Below are positions 7,286 through 15,264 of a stretch of DNA of 25,009 nucleotides, piece after piece (the first letter of the stretch is position 1; every line of letters begins with the position of its first letter). The stretch is from JAITWN01 sp964581365 (GTDB taxonomy: Bacteria; Pseudomonadota; Gammaproteobacteria; SZUA-140): assembly GCA_964581365.1 (NCBI GenBank), contig CAZOOF010000032.1, forward strand, positions 1-25,009. The letters are read 5' to 3'. The notes under the pieces are model-generated. The model was not told where the DNA came from. It ran no database searches and saw only the letters and a list, made by a program, of their open reading frames with translations. A program made the translations under genes and the position numbers.

Positions 7286-7908
7286 TGAAGGTGATGGCTC
7301 GTTTGCGCGCATGGTTCGCGCTCGTCCTCTGTGCCGCCTTGACTGGCGGCATGACGATCGGCGGCACGGCGCTGGCGGCCGGAGGCGTTTTCCCCGACGA
7401 GCCGCAGGAAACACCGATGTGGTCACGCGGCCAGCACTTCCAGCTGCGCGGCGAGATCGTTGCGGTTCCGCAGGACGGCATTCACGATCCGCTGGGAGAA
7501 GCAGTGGATATTCTGCAGCAGCCGCACGAAGCCATGGCCGGCTTTCCGCGCGACGAGTCCGGGCAGATCGACTGGGTGAAGACGCTGCAAAGACGCCATA
7601 TCGAGCCGCGGTCTTCGCTCGACGGCACCAGCATGGACATGTTCCCGGTGGACTTCGATATCATCCTGCGGAATACCGAGTCCATGCCGTGGGTGCGGTT
7701 CCCGCACCTGCAGCATACCGAGTGGCTGACCTGCGCCAACTGCCATCCTGCGATCTTCATTCCGCAGGCAGGCGCCAATCCGATCTCCATGTCGGCGATC
7801 ATCCAGGGAGAGTTCTGCGGGGTGTGCCACGGCAAGGTGGCTTTCGCTCCCACGCTGAACTGCGGTAGATGCCATTCCGTGCCGCAAGACGTTACCTTAC
7901 TGCGCTGA
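7285..7908 (+). CDS. Triheme c7-type cytochrome with N-terminal extension (third of three)
   Basis: A 207-residue protein whose ATG overlaps the previous stop by one base (TGATG), so translation is probably coupled. Signal peptide residues 1-32 (ALAA-G). CXXCH sites at 150-154, 178-182 and 193-197, with His141 and His144 as likely ligands. It is a close paralog of the protein at 5034-5669 through both the heme domain and the heme-free N-terminal region. An in-frame GTG at 7282 and an ATG at 7294 are other possible starts. The last heme site lies in the 40 nt shared with the next gene, so this stretch is constrained in two frames. Confidence 0.9.
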   Translation: MKVMARLRAWFALVLCAALTGGMTIGGTALAAGGVFPDEPQETPMWSRGQHFQLRGEIVAVPQDGIHDPLGEAVDILQQPHEAMAGFPRDESGQIDWVKTLQRRHIEPRSSLDGTSMDMFPVDFDIILRNTESMPWVRFPHLQHTEWLTCANCHPAIFIPQAGANPISMSAIIQGEFCGVCHGKVAFAPTLNCGRCHSVPQDVTLLR

Positions 7909-8909
7909 CGGCGGCGGCGATCGCGCTGTCGCTGCAGGCATGCGCGCTGTCGCGGAGCGACATCGAACGGTTCGCGCCGCCCCCGGCCGAGCCCGCGGCG
8001 CAGGCGCCGCGACCGGTGACCGGTCCCGGCGAGATCTGGCGCGTGGTCGACCAGGCTCCATCCGGTGGCGATCTGCAGTGGCTGGCCGGAGCCTCTTCCA
8101 TTCATCTGTTGCAGCCGGTCGCGGTGGCTGCCCGCGGCCAGCTGGTCTACATCGTCGATGCCGGGAGCCGGCAGCTGCTGCGCTATGATTCCGCCATCGA
8201 TCGCATCACTCTGCTTCGTGACCTGAAGGGCGTGCTGAGCGGCGATGCTGCTGATCTGTTCCTGCATCGCGACATGTCCTTCTACCTGGCCGATCCGGAC
8301 GGTGCCCGGGTGCTGCATTTCGATGCCGATGGCAGGCTGCTGCGGGTGGTCGAGGATCGAGCCATCATCGGGCGCCCGCTGGGCGTGGTAGCCGACGAGA
8401 GGAGCGGCTATCTGTTCATCGCCGACGGTTTCAACGATGACGTCATCGTCTTCAATCCGGCGGGTCTGATCACGGGCTCCATCGGTATCCGCGGTCAGGG
8501 CCCCGGGCGGTTTCTGGGGATTACGGCGCTGGCCCAGGGACCCGACGGTTATTACGTCGGGACGCGCTTCGGGCCTTCGCGCGTCCAGCTGATGGGCTAC
8601 GACGGTGTGTTCCGCGAATCCCTGCAGGCTGATACGGTGACTTTCCCCACTTCGATCGCCGTCGATGCCGAAGGCAGAGTTTTCGTCGCCGACTACATGA
8701 GCGATGACATCAAGGTCTATCAGGGCGCCGCGCTGATCGGCACCCTCGGTGGCCATGGCTCTGCGCCGGGACGTTTCCGTCGTATCACCGACCTGTGGAT
8801 AGATGAAGGTTTTCTGTACGTTGCCGACAGCCTGAATCGTCGCATCCAGATCCTCGATCTCGCCTCCTGGGAGCCCTCGTCCCGGTCCGGGGAGTCGGCC
8901 GGACAATGA
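7869..8909 (+). CDS. NHL-repeat beta-propeller lipoprotein 1
   Basis: A 346-residue protein with a basic start, a hydrophobic stretch and a lipobox-like LQAC (Cys25). NHL-type repeats of the form P-x-G/S-(I/V)-A-V-D...(V/L)-(Y/F)-(I/V)-A-D...(D/R)-x-(I/V)-x-V-(Y/F) appear at about residues 80-110, 170-200, 256-285 and 305-335, implying a six-bladed propeller. Such propellers usually bind proteins. Beside multiheme cytochromes they are thought to act in assembly or surface attachment. The start lies 40 nt inside the preceding cytochrome gene, an unusually long overlap, but no later ATG, GTG or TTG precedes the lipobox, so this start is needed if the signal peptide is real. The ribosome-binding site is weak. 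Confidence 0.85.
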   Translation: MPFRAARRYLTALTAAAIALSLQACALSRSDIERFAPPPAEPAAQAPRPVTGPGEIWRVVDQAPSGGDLQWLAGASSIHLLQPVAVAARGQLVYIVDAGSRQLLRYDSAIDRITLLRDLKGVLSGDAADLFLHRDMSFYLADPDGARVLHFDADGRLLRVVEDRAIIGRPLGVVADERSGYLFIADGFNDDVIVFNPAGLITGSIGIRGQGPGRFLGITALAQGPDGYYVGTRFGPSRVQLMGYDGVFRESLQADTVTFPTSIAVDAEGRVFVADYMSDDIKVYQGAALIGTLGGHGSAPGRFRRITDLWIDEGFLYVADSLNRRIQILDLASWEPSSRSGESAGQ

Positions 8910-9961
8910 TCCGGACCGGCATGCGCGCGGGACTGTTGCCGGTCCTGCTGATGCTGCTCGCGGCCTGCGCGAGCACGTCTCCGGTCTTCGAGTATCAGCT
9001 CGCCGAGACCGGATACCGCTGGCCTGCGCCACCGGAAACCCCGCGCTTCGAGCTGCTCGGACAGCTTACCGGTGAGGGCAATTTTCCTCGCGATACGCAA
9101 GGAATTGGCGGGCGCGTGCTGGGCTGGGTGCTGGGCCTCGGCAGCGACAAGCGTATCCCTCAGGTGCTGCAGCGCCCGCAGGCGGGCTTCGTCGATGAAC
9201 TTACGGGACGGACCTATGTGACCGACGTCAGCCGGGGCGCGGTGTTCGTATTCGATGAAGCCGATGCGCGGCTGCGTATCTGGCAGTCAGCGGGACAGGT
9301 GGCTCGTTTCATGGCGCCCGTCGGTATCACCGCCGGACCTGACGGCGAAATTCTGGTCGCGGATGCCGATCTCGGCATCGTGGTGCGGCTGAATAGCGAA
9401 GGCGAGCCGCTCGGCGGCATCGGTCTCGGCGAACTCGTTCGACCCGTCGGCATCGCCCGCGACTCGGTGCGCGGACGCCTCTTTGTCGCCGATTCCCAGG
9501 CGCACGATGTGAAGGTGTTTACCGATGACGGCACGCTGCTCGAGATCATCGGCAGACGCGGCGAGGGCGCGGGAGAATTCAATGGGCCGACCTATGTGGC
9601 ATGGGCCAATGATCGCTTGCTGGTCACCGACACGCTCAATTCACGTGTGCAGGTATTCGATGCCGAAGGGCGATATCTGCATGAATTCGGCCGCCGCGGA
9701 CTGTTCGTCGGTGACATGCCGCGGCCGAAAGGCATCGCCGCGGACAGTCGCGGCAATCTGTACGTGGTGGAATCCTATTATGACCATCTGCTAGTATTCA
9801 ACGACGACGGGGAGTTGCTGCTGCCCATCGGGGGGGCCGGAAGCGGCATTGGTCAGTTCTATCTGCCCGCTGGCGTGTGGACCGATCATCGTGACCGGAT
9901 CTATGTCGCCGATTCATTCAACGGTCGTGTCATGATATTCCAATTGCTGGGGGAGACGTGA
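8906..9961 (+). CDS. NHL-repeat beta-propeller lipoprotein 2
   Basis: A 351-residue protein starting in an ATGA overlap with the previous gene. The lipoprotein signal ends LAAC (Cys21). At least five NHL repeats are visible, for example PVGITAGPDGEILVADADL, PVGIARDSVRGRLFVADSQ, PTYVAWANDRLLVTDTLNS, PKGIAADSRGNLYVVESYY and PAGVWTDHRDRIYVADSFN, the last ending close to the C-terminus, as expected for a closed propeller. It is a diverged paralog of the preceding gene; tandem propeller lipoproteins between cytochrome genes suggest non-identical blades of one assembly. The likely site is the inner or outer membrane facing the periplasm, or the cell surface. Confidence 0.88.
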   Translation: MIRTGMRAGLLPVLLMLLAACASTSPVFEYQLAETGYRWPAPPETPRFELLGQLTGEGNFPRDTQGIGGRVLGWVLGLGSDKRIPQVLQRPQAGFVDELTGRTYVTDVSRGAVFVFDEADARLRIWQSAGQVARFMAPVGITAGPDGEILVADADLGIVVRLNSEGEPLGGIGLGELVRPVGIARDSVRGRLFVADSQAHDVKVFTDDGTLLEIIGRRGEGAGEFNGPTYVAWANDRLLVTDTLNSRVQVFDAEGRYLHEFGRRGLFVGDMPRPKGIAADSRGNLYVVESYYDHLLVFNDDGELLLPIGGAGSGIGQFYLPAGVWTDHRDRIYVADSFNGRVMIFQLLGET

Positions 9962-12678
9962 TGCGCGGGCACGCATGGTTCGTCGGCGTGCTGGGCATGC
10001 TGTGGATGGCGGCGGGATTCGCGGCGGGACCGGTATCGGACATCGCCAACACGCGCCACAACCTGTCGGCTACCGTGCCACCGGCCGATGTGGAGCGGCG
10101 CGCCGCGGCGACGGAAGAGTCCCAGATCTGTGTCTTCTGTCATACGCCCCACGGCGCCACCCCCGAGTACAACGCGCCGCTGTGGAATCGCCAGCTCTCG
10201 CAGGCGACCTACATCACCTATGACTCGAGCTCGATGGATGCGACCGATCTGGGGCAGCCCAGCGGGCGCTCCAAGCTGTGTCTGTCCTGCCACGATGGCA
10301 CCATCGCGCTCGGCGCGGTCAACGTGCTCAACCGCGACGAACCCAATCGTGCCGGACGCACCGTGTCAGTGGACACGCTCGATGCTTCCCCGCCGGGAAC
10401 CATGCCGCACGGGCATGGCACCGAAACCGGTTTCACCCGCTACATCGGCATCGATCTGACCAACGATCACCCGATTTCCTTCACCTATGACAGCGCGCAG
10501 GCGGCGCGCGATGGCGAGCTGTTCGATCCGCTATCGACGCCCTGGCTGGACGAGCGCACCCGCCGCATCGACGGCGAGGCCCGGCAGCCGTATCCGCGCG
10601 GAAGCTATCTGCCGCTGGAGCGGGATGCCGAAGGCGTTGGTCCCAAGGTCGAGTGCATCACCTGCCATGATCCGCATGTGCGCTCGCAGGTGCCGGGAGA
10701 AAACATCAAGTTCCTGCGCGTCAATCGCCTGCAGCAGCATCCGCCGGTGCAGGGACAGTTCGATCCGCAGCGCGACATCATCTGTCTGGCCTGTCACGAC
10801 AAGGAAGGTTGGGCCGGTTCGGCGCACGCCAATCCCGCGGTGGCCGACGAACGCTATACCGATGCCGCGGCCGCCATCCGCGAGTTCCCCCGCGATACCC
10901 GCGTGTGGCAGGCGGCATGTCTGAACTGTCACGATCCGCACACCGTGCAGGGCTCGCGCCGCATCCTGCGCGAGGGTACGGACGGGCCGCTGATGACCGA
11001 TCCGGTGACCGGCGCGCAGTTCCGTCAGGGTGGCAATCCGGCCATCGAGCAGGTCTGCTATTCCTGCCATGGTGATCCCGCGCTCGGGCCGCCGACGCCG
11101 CAGACGCTGCAGGGACAGATCAATCCCAGTGCCAATCCGGCGTTCGAAGTGCCCGACGTGAAGACGGATTTCACGACCATGCGCACGCACATGCCGATTT
11201 CCAACACCGATCAGCTGGCCGGGCGCGAGGTGCACAGCATCGGTACCGGCGATGCCGCCACCCAGGGTACCGAGCGTGGTCAGGATTTCATCGAGTCGCG
11301 GGAACTGCTCGGACTGGGCGGGCTCGCCAATCGCCATGCCGAATGCACCGACTGCCACAACCCGCACCGGGTGCAGCGTACGCGACTGTTCAACGACGAC
11401 CCCACCGTGCCCTCGCCGGGTCCGACCCATGAGCACGAGGATGGCGTTCCCCATACCAATCTTGCCTCGGGAGTTCTGCGCGGCATCTGGGGAGTCGAGC
11501 CGATCTATGCTTCCAGTGCGTTCGGCAATCCGCCGGTGGATTTCCAGGTGAAGCGCGGCGATCCCGGCGTCGGCGGCAGCACCGATGTCAACGCACCGTA
11601 TCTCACGCGCGAGTACCAGCTCTGTCTCAAGTGTCACTCGAACTACGCCTATGACGTGCCGCCGCCGCTCGGCTATACCAGCGGACTGACGCCGGCAGGC
11701 ACCAATTCGCTGTTCAACTACACCAATCAGGCGATGGAGTTCCAGTCACCGCTCGATCACCAGGGCGAGACCACGCCGGCCACGCCGACCGGCGCCTATG
11801 TCGGTCCGGTGGCTCCGACGCCGACACAGGTCGACGACTCGAGCGGAAGCGGCACGGCCACCTATGGCCGGCTCGATCCGGAAGGCAATCCGGTCGACTA
11901 CGTGACCAACAACCATCGTTCCTGGCATCCGGTCATGCAGCCCACCGGGCGTACGCCGGCGGTGCGCGGCGCCGATGCCAATGCCTGGCGGCCCCCCTTC
12001 AATGCCGCAGTCGGAACTCAGACCATGTACTGTACCGACTGCCATGGTTCCCGTACGCCGGGTGACACGGTGGTTCCCTTCGGTGGCGAGAACGGCTTCG
12101 CCTGGGGACCGCACGGTTCGGATGAGAACTTCCTGCTGAAGGGGAACTGGAACGACCAGACCGGCGAGCTCACCACCAATTTCGCCAATGAGGCCGATCC
12201 GTCGAACCATCTGTGTTTCCGTTGCCATGATCCCAAGAACTATGCCCGGGCATCGTTCGGAGTCACCGACCCCGATGTGGTGCGCAGCGGCTTCCGACGC
12301 GCGGTCGGCGGCGGCGGTTGTCTGCCGTTCCTCGGCACCAACCTGCATGTGGGACACGCGGCGGCGGTGCAGAATTTCCGTTGCACCTACTGCCATATCG
12401 CGATTCCGCACGGATGGAAGAACAAGGTCTTCCTCGCCAACCTCAACGATGTCGGCTTGGAGGCCGAGCAGCCTCCGGGAACCCAGGTCCGCCGCAATAC
12501 CACCGCCCGCTACTATCAGGGGCCGTACTATCTCGGCGCCACCCTCAAGGTGCGCAGCTTCGCGCGCAGCGGTGAATGGCTGGATGTCAACTGTGGTTCG
12601 GCCGGCTTCCCGGGTAATGGCGTCTTCGGCGTCGACTGGATGAACAACAGCAACGAGGCCTGCGTGAACCCGCCATGA
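9961..12678 (+). CDS. Eleven-heme c-type cytochrome, secreted
   Basis: A 905-residue protein with signal peptide (1-22, GFAA-G) and eleven CXXCH sites at residues 57, 107, 232, 275, 320, 366, 462, 555, 691, 752 and 808 (first Cys). Residues 24-280 match the tetraheme cytochrome at 810-1640 motif by motif. Many extra histidines could give bis-His ligation. Three Cys lie outside heme sites (787, 878, 901); the last two sit in a heme-free tail and could form a disulfide. Family: outer-surface multiheme cytochromes of extracellular electron transfer. It is the best candidate here for a terminal or filament-forming cytochrome, though OmcS itself has six hemes and about 430 residues. The ATG at 9961 overlaps the previous stop by one base; GGGGGAG lies 5 nt upstream, favouring it over GTG 9958. 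Confidence 0.93.
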   Translation: MRGHAWFVGVLGMLWMAAGFAAGPVSDIANTRHNLSATVPPADVERRAAATEESQICVFCHTPHGATPEYNAPLWNRQLSQATYITYDSSSMDATDLGQPSGRSKLCLSCHDGTIALGAVNVLNRDEPNRAGRTVSVDTLDASPPGTMPHGHGTETGFTRYIGIDLTNDHPISFTYDSAQAARDGELFDPLSTPWLDERTRRIDGEARQPYPRGSYLPLERDAEGVGPKVECITCHDPHVRSQVPGENIKFLRVNRLQQHPPVQGQFDPQRDIICLACHDKEGWAGSAHANPAVADERYTDAAAAIREFPRDTRVWQAACLNCHDPHTVQGSRRILREGTDGPLMTDPVTGAQFRQGGNPAIEQVCYSCHGDPALGPPTPQTLQGQINPSANPAFEVPDVKTDFTTMRTHMPISNTDQLAGREVHSIGTGDAATQGTERGQDFIESRELLGLGGLANRHAECTDCHNPHRVQRTRLFNDDPTVPSPGPTHEHEDGVPHTNLASGVLRGIWGVEPIYASSAFGNPPVDFQVKRGDPGVGGSTDVNAPYLTREYQLCLKCHSNYAYDVPPPLGYTSGLTPAGTNSLFNYTNQAMEFQSPLDHQGETTPATPTGAYVGPVAPTPTQVDDSSGSGTATYGRLDPEGNPVDYVTNNHRSWHPVMQPTGRTPAVRGADANAWRPPFNAAVGTQTMYCTDCHGSRTPGDTVVPFGGENGFAWGPHGSDENFLLKGNWNDQTGELTTNFANEADPSNHLCFRCHDPKNYARASFGVTDPDVVRSGFRRAVGGGGCLPFLGTNLHVGHAAAVQNFRCTYCHIAIPHGWKNKVFLANLNDVGLEAEQPPGTQVRRNTTARYYQGPYYLGATLKVRSFARSGEWLDVNCGSAGFPGNGVFGVDWMNNSNEACVNPP

Positions 12679-13703
12679 GACGGATGCTGCGCAAGCTGGC
12701 GTCGCTGCGTCTCACTGTCTTCGGCATGATCACGCTCGGCATCGCCGCGGCGCTGAATTACGACAACCCGGTTTCCACGCCGGTGTGGGTGCTGGTCGCG
12801 CCCTTGGCGCTGCTGGCGCTCAACCTCCTTGCCGCCATCCTCACCAATCCGCGCATCTACCGTCGCGGCGGCCTGCTGATCTTTCATGTCGGCCTGCTGC
12901 TGATCGCGGTGCTGGCGGCGATCGGCCGGTTGACCTACATGGAAGGTCGGGTCGAACTGGTGGAAGGACAGCCTTTCGCGATGGAGGACGTGATCGACAT
13001 GCGCGCGGGCCTGCTCCATCGCGGCAGCATGGAAAAGGTCCAGTTCATCCAGGGCCCTTACACCGTGGATTACACCACCGGCATGACACGCGGACCGACC
13101 CGCAGTCAGGTCGCCCTGCCGGATGGGCGCGGTGGCTGGGAGCAGCGCGTGATCGGCGACGACACTCCGCTGGTGATCGACGGTTACCGCTTCTACACTA
13201 CGTTCAACAAGGGATTCGCGGCGATCGTCACCTGGATGGCCGATGGCAGTGGTCCGGTGACCGGCGCAGTTCACATGCCGTCCTATCCGTTGTTCGAACA
13301 TCGACAGGCGAATCGTTGGGTCCTGGATGACGGGCGGGAAATCCGCTTCTGGCTGCAGCTCGAAACCGACATGGATCCGGAGGGCGACTGGCGGCTGGAT
13401 CCGGCGCGCACCCCGGCTATCCTGGTGGTGCGCGATGGTGATCGGCGCATCGAGCTCGCGCCGGGACAGGCGGCCTCAGTCGACGGCGGCCTGCTGCGTT
13501 ATGAGCGCCCGGCCGGATGGATGGGCTACAAGATCTATTACGATCCGACGCTCCCCTGGCTGTTCATCGTATCGTTCATGACCGTGTTCGGGCTCGCCGC
13601 GCATCTGTGGCGCAAGATCGGCAGCGTGCAGGTCAGCGCCGCAGCGCAGGAACAGCAGGCCAGGGCGCGAGTAGACCGCGGTCTGCGTGGAGGTATTTCA
13701 TGA
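12675..13703 (+). CDS. resB: ResB/Ccs1-type cytochrome c biogenesis protein (System II)
   Basis: A 342-residue membrane protein starting in an ATGA overlap with the 11-heme cytochrome. Transmembrane segments lie at about 10-28, 36-56, 67-84 and 293-311, with a periplasmic domain of about 200 residues between the third and fourth. That is the ResB topology, and GGLLIFHVG (His71) carries the usual heme-ligand histidine in the third segment. The segment GYKIYYDPTLPWLF before the last helix is also typical. ResB works with CcsA/ResC to bring heme out and attach it to CXXCH sites. It is shorter than many ResB proteins, as in compact versions found beside multiheme cytochrome genes. The overlap ties its translation to the cytochrome it probably serves. 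Confidence 0.88.
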   Translation: MRRMLRKLASLRLTVFGMITLGIAAALNYDNPVSTPVWVLVAPLALLALNLLAAILTNPRIYRRGGLLIFHVGLLLIAVLAAIGRLTYMEGRVELVEGQPFAMEDVIDMRAGLLHRGSMEKVQFIQGPYTVDYTTGMTRGPTRSQVALPDGRGGWEQRVIGDDTPLVIDGYRFYTTFNKGFAAIVTWMADGSGPVTGAVHMPSYPLFEHRQANRWVLDDGREIRFWLQLETDMDPEGDWRLDPARTPAILVVRDGDRRIELAPGQAASVDGGLLRYERPAGWMGYKIYYDPTLPWLFIVSFMTVFGLAAHLWRKIGSVQVSAAAQEQQARARVDRGLRGGIS

Positions 13704-14548
13704 GCGGTGAAGTCGTCACCGAACTGCCCTGGCTGTATGCGGGCATCGCCAGCTACGCGCTGGCATTCATGGTGGCTGGAATCGCACTGCGGCGCAGCGG
13801 GGGTACCGCAGCCATCTCGGCGGCGCGCCCCGATCGCTACGTGCTCGGCTTGCTCGTCGGCGCCGTGGCCCTGCTCACCATTTCGCTCGCCGAGCGCTGG
13901 ATACGCATCGGTCACGGTCCGTTCGTCGATCTGTTCGAGTTGCTCATCAGCCAGATGTTCAGTCTCGGACTGGTCTACACGGTTGCCTACTGGCGCATAC
14001 CGCTGCTGCGTCCTACCGCGATCATCGTGCTGCCGGTACTGCTGTTCATGGGTGCCTGGGTGCTGACTGTGGATCCCGCCGCCAGTGCCTTTCCGCCCAC
14101 CTATTACCACGACTGGAAATGGGCGCATGTCATCTTCGGCAAGTTCTTTCTCGCCTTCTGTCTGATCGGAACGGGGCTTGCCGGTATCATTCTGCTGCGT
14201 GACGCGCCGATCATCAGCCGCCTGCTGCGCCACATGCCTGCGGACGCGGTGCTCGACACCGTTGCCTGGCGGTTCATGCTGCTGGCGCTGGTATTCGAGA
14301 GTCTGATGCTCATCGCCGGCGCCGTGTGGGCGCAGGATGCCTGGGGGCGCTACTGGGCCTGGGACGCGCTTGAGACCTCGTCCTTCATCAACTGGCTGCT
14401 GCTCGGCATCGCCATTCATGTGCGCTTCACCTACCGGGTGTCGATCCGCGCCGGCGCGGCGGCCATCATCGGTATCTTCGTGTTCGCCTTCTTCACCTAT
14501 TTCGGGGCGCCGTTCTACAGCGAGGCTGCGCACAAGGGGGTCATATGA
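13700..14548 (+). CDS. ccsA: CcsA/ResC-type heme lyase subunit (System II)
   Basis: A 282-residue polytopic protein with about eight membrane helices. The WWD signature is clear at residues 210-225 (WAQDAWGRYWAWDALE), and histidines 72, 143 and 240 stand where this family places its heme-binding residues. With ResB it forms the synthase that exports heme and joins it to apocytochromes. The start is ATG 13700 (overlap ATGA with resB; GGAGG at 13689-13693, 6 nt upstream); the frame stays open further upstream, but that would overlap resB by nearly 200 nt and lacks such a site. It is distinct from CcmC at 24089, another WWD protein. Confidence 0.93.
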   Translation: MSGEVVTELPWLYAGIASYALAFMVAGIALRRSGGTAAISAARPDRYVLGLLVGAVALLTISLAERWIRIGHGPFVDLFELLISQMFSLGLVYTVAYWRIPLLRPTAIIVLPVLLFMGAWVLTVDPAASAFPPTYYHDWKWAHVIFGKFFLAFCLIGTGLAGIILLRDAPIISRLLRHMPADAVLDTVAWRFMLLALVFESLMLIAGAVWAQDAWGRYWAWDALETSSFINWLLLGIAIHVRFTYRVSIRAGAAAIIGIFVFAFFTYFGAPFYSEAAHKGVI

Positions 14549-15264
14549 GCGGAGCAGTGGCCGTACAACATCGCTCCGCCGTATCGGCGCTTTCGCTGGC
14601 GCTGGCGCTCATCGTCGTCAGCGCCCTGGTGTTGTTGACTCTCGGATCCGAGATGCGCGTGAAGATGGCCAATGCTCATCTGCCCGGCGCGGGACCGCAG
14701 GCGTCTCATGCCCGCTCCGCCGCCGGAAGCGGCGCTCCGCTCGATCCCCGGCTGAACGAGATCGAGCAGCGGTTCGGACAGGCGGTGATGATGCTGCATG
14801 CGCGCCGCTACCATGAAGCCATCGTGGCGCTGGAACGGGTAATCGAGCTGTCGCCCCGTCTCACCGAAGCTTACGTCAATCTCGGTTACGCGCTGCTCGG
14901 ATTGAATCAGCACGAGCAGGCGCGCGACCTGTTCCTGGCCGCAACGGAACTCGATCCGTACCAGGGCAATGCCTACTGGGGCCTGGCCGTCGCGCTGGAA
15001 GCGCTCGATGATCTGGACGGAGCGCTGGGCGCCATGCGTACCTACATCCATCTCGCGCCTCCCGGCGATCCTTTCGTGCGCAAGGCGCGTTCGGCGCTGT
15101 GGGAATGGGATGAGCGGCGCGCGCGCGGTCCGCTGCCCGAACACGAGGAGCGGTGGATCGAAGAGCGTACTCGCCAATGGGAGGAGCGCAATCTGCCGGA
15201 TCGCGATGCACCCCATGCTCCTGCACTGGAAATTCCCTTGGGAGGCGGTAATGCGCATCCGTAA
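14545..15264 (+). CDS. Membrane-anchored TPR protein, probably a cytochrome maturation helper
   Basis: A 239-residue protein beginning in an ATGA overlap with ccsA. One transmembrane helix at about 13-35, then a periplasmic part with three TPR units at about 74-107, 108-141 and 142-174 (the second: AYVNLGYALLGLNQHEQARDLF), and a charged tail with no predicted fold. TPR proteins such as CcmI and NrfG hold apocytochromes for heme attachment in System I and nitrite reductase maturation. Given the neighbours, the same role for the locus cytochromes is likely, though the sequence itself shows only the TPRs. Confidence 0.82.
   Translation: MSGAVAVQHRSAVSALSLALALIVVSALVLLTLGSEMRVKMANAHLPGAGPQASHARSAAGSGAPLDPRLNEIEQRFGQAVMMLHARRYHEAIVALERVIELSPRLTEAYVNLGYALLGLNQHEQARDLFLAATELDPYQGNAYWGLAVALEALDDLDGALGAMRTYIHLAPPGDPFVRKARSALWEWDERRARGPLPEHEERWIEERTRQWEERNLPDRDAPHAPALEIPLGGGNAHP

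Noticed and set aside
12318..12377. Possible twelfth, atypical heme site in the 11-heme cytochrome (Cys787 followed by His796 and His799).
   Set aside because: There is a single Cys and no CXXCH, so covalent attachment by the usual systems is unlikely. The histidines are better read as axial ligands for the next heme (808-812).
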